From NCBI GenBank assembly GCA_031308135.1, contig JAHLJT010008756.1, forward strand, positions 99,722,510 to 99,786,509: a stretch of DNA of 64,000 nt. Direction: 5' to 3'. The notes under the pieces were generated by a model that was not told the origin of the DNA, did no database searches, and saw only the letters and a program-made list of their open reading frames with translations. This document shows positions 57,060 to 64,000 of the stretch, one piece after another. Position 1 is the first letter of the stretch. The number at the start of each line of letters is the position of its first letter. The position numbers and the translations under genes were made by a program. The stretch comes from Acheta domesticus (taxonomy: Eukaryota; Arthropoda; Insecta; Orthoptera; Gryllidae).

Positions 57060-57900
57060 GTGAGGAAGGCTGCGTACAAAGCGGGGGGCGGGGGCGGGGG
57101 GGGCGGGGAGGGCCCGGGGACGAGAGCAGCGCGAGGGCGTTGCGCGGGCCGTCGCCGCCCGCGGACGCCGCCGCTGACGTCACCGTGGGCGGCTGACGTC
57201 ACCCCATCGAGCGCCGGGTGCCGTATCGAGCGGCGCCACCGCCGACCCACTTCGCCCCGCCCCGCCCCGCCTCACTCCGCCCCGCATCCGCCCCGTCCCG
57301 GCCCACCCCACCCTCGGCCGCCCCGGCCCCTCCCGCCCGCGCGGCGCCCATTAACTCGAGGTCATTCATGGCCCCGCCCCCGTCCCCGCCCCGCGCACCC
57401 AACCCTCCTCAGCAGGTTTCGCCCGGTGCACCGCAGGGCGCTCTTCGAAAGAGAAAACGCACGGGAGAGGCACGGTTGGGTGGGGCATGGCCGGGCGAGA
57501 CAGAGCTGAACTGGCGGTGCAGGACGGGGTGGGGCGGGGCACAGCGGGCCGGGGCGGAGCGGGGCGGGGCGGAGCGGGGCGGGGCGGAGCGGGGCGGGGC
57601 GGAGCGGGGCGGGGCGGGGCGGAGCGGGGCGGAGCGGGGCGGGGCGGAGCGGGGCGGGGCGGAGCGGGGCGGAGCGGGGCGGGGCGGAGCGGGGCGGAGC
57701 GGGGCGGGGCGGAGCGGGGCGGGGCGGAGCGGGGCGGGGCGGAGCGGGGCCGGGCGGAGCGGGGCCGGGCGGAGCGGGGCGGGGCGGGGCAGAGCGGGGT
57801 GGAGCGGGGCGGGACGAGACGGGACGGGGAGTGGAAGGTAAAAAGGGAGAGATTCCGGAGGACGAGGCGCGGCTCACGGGCCGCGCGCTTCACCTGACTG
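57060..57900. promoter_or_regulatory. Large CpG island with paired CRE sites
   Basis: The most GC-rich segment of the window. It has two perfect CREs, TGACGTCA, at 57175-57182 and 57194-57201 (19 bp apart), G-runs at 57078-57118, CCGCCCC-type boxes at 57255-57275 and 57370-57395, and a G-rich array (57535-57820). Twin CREs beside GC boxes are typical of a TATA-less promoter responsive to CREB/ATF factors. ORFs on both strands (up to 215 codons) are Arg/Gly/Ala or Pro/Ala translations of the GC repeats and are not called as genes. The served gene is outside the window or unrecognised. Confidence 0.62.
57535..57820. repeat. G-rich 5/10-bp minisatellite (ggggc/ggagc)
   Basis: About 280 bp of alternating ggggc and ggagc pentamers, with G4 runs every 5 to 10 bases on the + strand. 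High G-quadruplex potential. Confidence 0.93.
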
Positions 57901-57904
57901 TCGC

Positions 57905-58295
57905 AGCCTGTGGCAGCGGAGGTGCCGCTCACTTCCCGGAGCTTTAGGGGCTGCAGCCAGGGAGTCCCGCGGCGGCTCCTCTCGAGGTGCCTGGGAAACG
58001 TTCGTCCCTTCAACGCCTCTCCCCCCTCTACGCACTAAGTGCACGCGCCTGCCTTCGAGCACCCGGCGCGATGTAGGTGGCGTCCACTCAGTCTCCACTC
58101 CGGTACCAACCTGAAAAAGTGGTAGCTCCGAGCTAGTGGGGCGGCCCTATCCAGGCTCATCAGGAGGGACGTGCTGGGGAACATGGCGTTCCGGCGTACT
58201 TGGATGCCAGTATCACGGTGCATTAATGCAACCCGAGGGAGTGGAGGATAAGTCAGGAAGACACGAGGCTGATATGAGTAAAATCTCATATGAAA
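57905..58295. other. GC-moderate flank of the CpG island, unassigned
   Basis: GC falls from the island into flanking DNA; no coding or repeat match was recognised. Confidence 0.35.
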
Positions 58296-58299
58296 TATC

Positions 58300-58332
58300 A
58301 CTAACTCATATCAAATATTGATATGAGTTAGT
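58300..58332. repeat. Perfect 14-bp inverted repeat, 5-nt loop
   Basis: actaactcatatca (58300-58313), aatat, tgatatgagttagt (58319-58332). A further 'catatgag/ctcatatg' pairing lies just upstream (58272-58293). Confidence 0.92.
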
Positions 58333-58507
58333 TGGTATGAAACTAAAGTGTGATCGGTGAAGGCTCTCGGGTGCTTGGGTGACGTTGCATCGAGGGCAAT
58401 GATGCCAACGTTTCTAACATCATGTGGTAAGGCTGGAGTGTTTGAAAATTACAACGACATGATGGTCGAAACATCGGCATCACTGCCCTCGTCGCAGCAT
58501 CACCCGG

Positions 58508-58592
58508 TCAGCCGAGAACCTTCGTATGAGCGGTCATGTGACTACATATGCCAAGAGCCTTCATGTGAGCGGTCATACGATTGCATTTAAAG
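58508..58592 (+). repeat. Imperfect tandem duplication of about 45 bp
   Basis: 'gagaaccttcgtatgagcgg' followed by 'tcatgtgactaca', then 'agagccttcatgtgagcgg' followed by 'tcatacgattgca'. Translated in one frame it gives EPSYERSCDYICQ then EPSCERSYDCI, which is curious but unsupported as coding. Confidence 0.6.
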
Positions 58593-58599
58593 TATGATC

Positions 58600-59525
58600 G
58601 GATGAATCGTCACGCCGTAGCCACGAATTATAACAGAAATTCCTCCGGACTCAATGAGTCCCTAGTCAAAAGTGCACAGACTAGTTGTACCCGAGCGAAC
58701 ATTTCGAATTTTAAAACTATCGTTAAAAAAGTATGTTTCACTTTGGACCCAATTTCCAACGGATATAGTCTGAACTGTGCGTTACTTCCGGTGTATAGTC
58801 TATGGATTGTGGGGGAGGGACTAATACTAATCGTTTATTAATAAACAAAACTACTTAGTCACAAGCAATTAAATAACAATTTAAATAGTCAATTTAATTT
58901 TCATATATTTTGAAATGTTTCACATTGTTCACAACACATGCTACGGAGTGGTGGACCAAGAGAAACAACCTCCAAAAGTGTAATAGAAAGCCTTTGCATG
59001 ACATTTTGCAGAAGACGGCCTACAAAACCGGATTCTTGCGAATCTCGCATTTTAAGGGTCTAGGAGGATGGTTTTACTTTATTCACAATGAGCAGGTGTA
59101 AAGTGGGTTGCGTATTGCATCTGTGCTTGGTGTTTGAACTGCGAACTTTTATTTTCCGAGTGTTTCACGCCATAATGGGGAGTAATTGCATGCCATATTT
59201 ACACAATGTTTTGTCGATGGCATCTTGTAAATCATTTAAAACAATTAAAATTTGATGACAGAAAGCAACTCACTCTCTTAATTGAACACTTTAGGTTCTA
59301 TGAAAAGTTTCCGAATCAAAGAGGTGCCCAATGCATGGGGAACCTAGTAATCTGTAGTATACCATCAACATTCAGTTTAGATGTCGGATACAGAAGAAAG
59401 AATGAAGGATGCATTCATTGAAGTGATAGATTGTGTTAAAACATGAATATTTTCCCTTACTAATCCGAGTTTGTGGATTCCTTAACTCCAATCCCTCGTA
59501 TGGCGCCAGTTAGCTACGTCCCGGT
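58600..59525. other. AT-rich sequence without recognisable feature
   Basis: Nothing recognised. Confidence 0.4.
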
Positions 59526-59528
59526 CGT

Positions 59529-59675
<147 letters not shown>

Positions 59676-59829
59676 TGTAGACCTCTACCAGGTTAAAGAA
59701 AACAAGAATAACCCGAAACGCAACGATGAGCGACTATCATCTTTTATCATTGTTTTGGTAGAGGTCTTCGGGATGTTGTATTATAGGACGATAAAAAGAA
59801 AGCGCTACTGCAAACAATAATGCGTTTCT

Positions 59830-61650
59830 CTTTCCAATAATATCTGGATTATCTTCATTAATGAGATTTTGTTTAGTCTATTAAAAATCATATTGTAAAC
59901 ACTCCACCAATGTACTCGGTCAATTTAAGGAAGGTTTACCCACCTACTAATCAACATGTGTCATCATTTGATTGCATCTTAGGTGGCTTTACGAGTTATT
60001 CCGTAGATGGAAGATTGCAACATTAATTACACGATATATGCCGCTATGGGTCTCATTAGTTTGCAACGGCAGTACACACAAAAAATGGATCCCATAATTT
60101 TAGCAAAATTACATTTACTCACTAATAAAAAGATACATTTTACTACCAAATTATGCGTACAAATATAAGTTTTCACTTGCACCTAAAAAACGTTAGCGAA
60201 CAGCTTATGCTGTAATGAGTGCTATGGCCGCATTCCGAAGATATGTAGCATAAGAGAATAAATGAAAAATGCGTTATAAATGTTGTATACTTCAAAGAAA
60301 GGGGGTGAAGGGATGCAAACAGACACCTTCGGATTGTGTATTTGCTCGAGATTCACTTCTTTTGGCTTGTAATTGCCGTTACAGAAACACTTATGAAAAT
60401 AGATGACTAATACCTCTCGTACAAAAGCGAAAAAAAAAGAAAAAAGAAAGTACAATAAGAAAGAAAAATATATCCTTATCATAAACGCTTTACGCATGTT
60501 AGAGGCATAACCTGCGTGAATGAAAATTATTTTATAAAATATAGAAAAAGATAAGAAGTGTGATTTCATAAAGGTATAAGTAATTTTGGAAGTTAAGTAA
60601 AATAATTTTGTTACCGATGACCACGAATACAAAAAGACAAATATCAAAAACAATTATTAAAATGAATATAAGTCCCTTTATGTTACTCTAAGTTTTAGTG
60701 TAGGGGAAAATTGCATACCAGTTTACATATTTAGAAGCATCAATCACCCAGCTTCATAGAGTTTCTTTTCTAGCAAACATCCCAATGAATAAATGTAACT
60801 TCAGCACATTTACACACACACGTCAGGGGTAATTTCTGTTGCCATTTCAAACACGATTGAGGTTGGTGTAGGCAGGGAAAAGTAATTTCGTCAAAAAAGA
60901 AGGGAAAATCGTAATAATTAATCCTTCTGTCAGAGGTTCTGGACCTACACCCATTGGATAAGGCGTTATATCAGTCTCTTTGTCTCGAGTCTACCCAAAC
61001 ATTTTCTGGTCCACAGTCGTTCTACATATAGAAATATAAATACTATGTGTCAAATGAAAAGTGGCAACAAGCGAAAACTTCATTTTCATCTAACTTAAGG
61101 TAGGAGGGTCAGTGGGATTGGTTGTTGGCCGTCCAGCAGCCCCCACTGCCCCGCCTTTAACTGCATGATTCACCAAACCCATATGATTTATTTGGGGTAA
61201 CGTAGGGGCGAGATGCTAAATCCACCAGTAAAGATTAGTTAGTTTTGTGGGTGCAGGATGAGGTAATTCCATGTACACAAGCCCTGGGAGTCACTGGTCC
61301 TTGATCCCCACTGTTTATGAATCCTCTATTATATTACTGATATTTTTAAACCTTTGAAATAATTAATAACTAACTTCTTGTATGTCTTCTAAATCATAAC
61401 AATAACCAAATTCTGAATTTTACAATGATACGACGAGGAAAAGTTCTGGAATGCCACGCCTCGTTGCAAATCCTCGGAATGCAATGCCTCATTGATCTTT
61501 GTTTGGATATGATACGTTGTGAGCATCTAGGGTGAAGTCGATGGGAAAACCAGTTTTGTTGGATACTCGAGATATCAACACGGGCGTGTCCCGACCAATG
61601 ACAGATTTTCAATGTAATGGGTATTTTACTATTTTGCATGCATAAAAATA
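59830..61650. other. AT-rich sequence without recognisable feature
   Basis: A minus-strand ORF at 60222-60653 is Phe/Ile/Leu/Tyr-rich as expected of AT-rich DNA and has no recognised domain. Nothing else was identified. Confidence 0.4.
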
Positions 61651-61654
61651 ATAT

Positions 61655-61750
61655 AGTACAAAGCGCTACGCACAGTACAGCGCTACATATAGTATGCAGT
61701 ACATATCGTAGCGCTACATATAGTACAGCGCTACTTATAGTACATACATA
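61655..61750. repeat. Short minisatellite (gcgctacatatagtac)
   Basis: The motifs 'agcgctac' and 'atatagtac' alternate about five times with spacing near 16-22 bp. 'agcgct' itself is palindromic. Confidence 0.75.
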
Positions 61751-61754
61751 ATAA

Positions 61755-62390
61755 GAAACTGAATGTGGCATTGCCGAAGCTTTCAACTTTTTCCATGTTA
61801 AAAATTTCTACTGTGCAAGTTCTAAATAAAAACAAACTTTAAACATACAGTTATCTGGTTCTTTCATTTTCGGGTGCAGCTCGTAAAAATAATCTATTAA
61901 GAATTAAAATTAAATAATAAAAAATGTGTGATGACAACTGTTCTTGTCGGATATTCTTTGGGATTACGGCCACTACACACCCCAGAATACGGAGTTGATG
62001 AACCTAGTAAAGACGGTCTCAGAAGAGTTGTTCTGAAGAGTACATTATTTCATCGTATTATCAGGCGGCATAATAAAGAAAATGTATACATTTGCAAGAT
62101 CCAATTCTACAACATACTGTTCCATTCTTGTAGACTTATAACATAATTTTGAAGTTGAAATTATCCAACCAAAGGGGATTATTTCATTAGCACTATTCTA
62201 TAAGCTACACATAACCTGTAAAACGATAATTATCTCACGATGTGGCAAAGCTTACGGTGAACCTTCTCCTTCCGAGTGATCCAATTCCTGAACTGCATAG
62301 TGTAAATGCGGCGTCCGGGCGATACAAGTTCTGGCGACCCGTTTTTAGAGATATTTCTTAGAATCTGCTGGATGGATTCAAAGATATATT
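61755..62390. other. AT-rich sequence without recognisable feature
   Basis: Nothing recognised. Confidence 0.4.
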
Positions 62391-62394
62391 AATA

Positions 62395-63095
62395 CGAGGG
62401 TTGGGACAGAAGTCATGGCAACTATTTTTTATAAAAAAATGTTATCGGATCGCACAATTTCATTTGTAACGTGAAAGAAGTGCTGCAGTAGGATGTGTTC
62501 ACATCCATAAATTGCTGACTGAGTGTGTTTATTAGCCTTGAGAGCGACGTGAAATCAATTGTCCGACTACCGCCGTGCGAGATGAATGTAACATGTTTCG
62601 AGCAGCGTATATACTTCACTACGTTCTCTATGAGAGAAATATCGGAGAATGTTGCAGGGAATTGGTGCCAAGTCATCGGAATAATGCTCATGGGTGAAGG
62701 CCGTGGGCATACCGGACAGTCGCCAGATGGGCAGGAGAGATTCCGCGAGAACGCGTAGCAATCAGCGAGCAGCAACGCACGTGACGACCTGTGAGTGTGC
62801 GGACAGATGTGTCACGCGCGGTAATCAAGCATCTGCTTAATCGAGTCTTGATAACGGGTATGCAATTCTTTGCAATGTTGTGATCTAGTATGTGCTCAAA
62901 TGCTTTGAAACAAGAACCAGTACTGTCATTTCAAATGCCTTAATAAATCTGAGAAACCCAAAGTTGGTGGGTCGTTAAATATCCATGAACTTAGTTCACA
63001 CCTTGTCCTTTCATGTATATACTTCACATTTTCCACACCCGTCCTCGTATTCTCTCAAAAAATAATAGTTGCCATGACTTACGCCTCAACCCTCG
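62395..63095. mobile_element. Mariner-type non-autonomous element (TA-flanked TIRs)
   Basis: The left end 'cgagggttgggacagaagtc' continues 'atggcaactatt'. The right end is its inverted form, 'aatagttgccatgacttacg' continuing 'cctcaaccctcg'. That is about 33 bp with few differences. Both ends adjoin TA (62393-62394 and 63096-63097). The 701-bp interior has no transposase motif I can recognise, although a minus-strand ORF (62422-62775) is open for 117 codons. Most likely a deletion derivative or MITE of a mariner/Tc1 relative, different from the one at 19218. Confidence 0.8.
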
Positions 63096-63220
63096 TAGTA
63101 CTCCACCCAAAGACAGAGACCAGTCAAATGAACTTTCCTTTGAATCGATTGGGGACGTGAAGGGTTCTAACCATGAGGAACGAAAGGACGCACAGATAGA
63201 ACGACGGAGGACGAACGTAT

Positions 63221-63227
63221 ATTACTC

Positions 63228-63286
<59 letters not shown>

Positions 63287-63294
63287 CGAGTAAT
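63221..63294. repeat. (TA)n array with inverted flanks
   Basis: About 27 TA dinucleotides (63229-63283), bracketed by attactcgta (63221-63230) and tacgagtaat (63285-63294), perfect inverted copies. Confidence 0.93.
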
Positions 63295-63449
63295 ACACTC
63301 TTACCTGTAAACAGAGAAACGACAATTTATGATTTTTACTACCGCTTCTCTATTTTAAATACAATATAATATAATAAACTTTCTCTCCATATTCTTTTGT
63401 CTGTCTAAAAAACGCTAAGCATTGGAAGTGCGGCATATTCGAATTAAAG

Positions 63450-63452
<3 letters not shown>

Positions 63453-63490
<38 letters not shown>
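63453..63490. repeat. (AT)n microsatellite
   Basis: About 19 AT dinucleotides just upstream of R3 copy 2. Confidence 0.95.
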
Positions 63491-63494
<4 letters not shown>

Positions 63495-63890
63495 AAATTA
63501 TGATGTTGGTATGTATATAGGAGCAAAACTCCAACACCATTGGACCGATCTCCATGAAAGTTGGCACTTCTACGTGTTTTTTCACCGAGAAGGTTTATGT
63601 GTTGTTAATTCTGTTGTAACTCCACTACATGGCGCTACATATTCACGTCAAATGCAATCTGCAACAGACTCGGCAGCAATTTGAATCTATATCGTTAAAT
63701 AATTCCTAAACAAGGCGTTCTAGGGCCTTAAAACAATTTTGAGGCCAAAGGCCCTCGAAGAAACGTTTCTCACACCGTAATCTACATAATGAACTCTTTC
63801 TGAACATTCTATTACATTTTTGCTGGTACGGTGCTTCCTAATATTATCTCACCTGCTCAGAAACGTGCAGAATCTGGAAAAAAAATGTGA
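63495..63890 (+). repeat. R3 dispersed repeat, copy 2 (longer)
   Basis: 63651-63885 matches 7979-8195. The preceding 150 bp ('ggagcaaaactccaacacca', 'gatctccatgaaagttggca') lies between the AT microsatellite and the shared part, and probably belongs to the same element. AT-microsatellite-linked repeats of this kind occur widely in arthropods; the family is not identified. Confidence 0.7.
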
Positions 63891-63892
63891 AT

Positions 63893-64000
63893 GAGAGGGG
63901 CAGAGAGCAGCAGAGACAGAGACAGACAGACAGGGACAGGGGTGAGGGAGGGAGAGACTGTGAGAAAGGCAGATGTGAGGGGAAACATGGGGATGAAGGG
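63893..64000. repeat. Purine-rich GAGACAGA-type repeat, cut by the window end
   Basis: 'gcagagagcagcagagacag' and related GA/GACA repeats, continuing to the end of the window. Confidence 0.8.

Noticed and set aside
57218..58013. Overlapping Gly/Arg/Ala- and Pro/Ala-rich ORFs of 130-215 codons
   Set aside because: Composition effect of the ggggc/ggagc array and the CpG island; open on both strands, no domain.
60222..60653. 143-codon hydrophobic ORF resembling a membrane protein
   Set aside because: Phe/Ile/Tyr/Leu-rich as expected from random AT-rich sequence; no motif, no splice or promoter context.

Overview
This is a 64 kb piece of a eukaryotic nuclear genome, almost certainly from an arthropod and most likely an insect with a large, repeat-rich genome. 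The evidence is the repeat content: a mariner element with a D34D transposase, a Penelope-like element, jockey-type LINE fragments, tRNA-derived SINEs, hAT-type MITEs, and a background of roughly 35% GC broken by sharp CpG islands. A hemimetabolous insect with CpG methylation would fit, but the order cannot be read from this sequence. There are no operons or bacterial or viral genes, and I recognise no intact protein-coding gene. The window looks like intergenic DNA or the inside of one or more very long introns.

Layout. 0-10 kb: decayed copies of a dispersed AT-rich family (called R1 here), a full-length tRNA-derived SINE (S1) in a 12-bp target-site duplication, the first CpG island (3.84-4.47 kb, with a CRE site), a 100-bp nested palindrome (7.5 kb) and a decayed repeat-encoded protein fragment (9.4 kb). 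10-16 kb: a Z-DNA-type microsatellite, a 2.5-kb purine-strand satellite, an inverted-duplicated S1 SINE and an R1 copy with both ends. 17-31 kb: more S1 and R1 copies, a second SINE (S2), a strong candidate 54-bp exon at 19.04 kb, a mariner inactivated by one frameshift, and two MITE families. 32-44 kb: a Penelope-like element between inverted repeats carrying hammerhead-ribozyme remnants, two LINE fragments, minisatellites, a CpG island (39.5 kb), a hAT MITE and a second hammerhead-bearing foldback. 44-64 kb: short direct and inverted repeats, three CpG islands (47.0, 50.0 and 57.1-57.9 kb, the last with paired CREs and a G-rich array), more S1 copies, a 0.7-kb mariner-type element and TA arrays.

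Interplay. Apart from the transposon genes, the plausible functional parts are the CpG islands (candidate promoters), the 54-bp candidate exon on the + strand, and a candidate exon downstream of the 50-kb CpG island. The long ORFs in the satellites (11.6-14.0 kb, 57.2-57.9 kb, 59.5 kb) are by-products of repeat composition. The most interesting observations are hammerhead-type ribozyme cores split between the inverted terminal repeats of Penelope-like elements, the R1 family with its terminal hairpins, the snap-back SINE, and the candidate exon.
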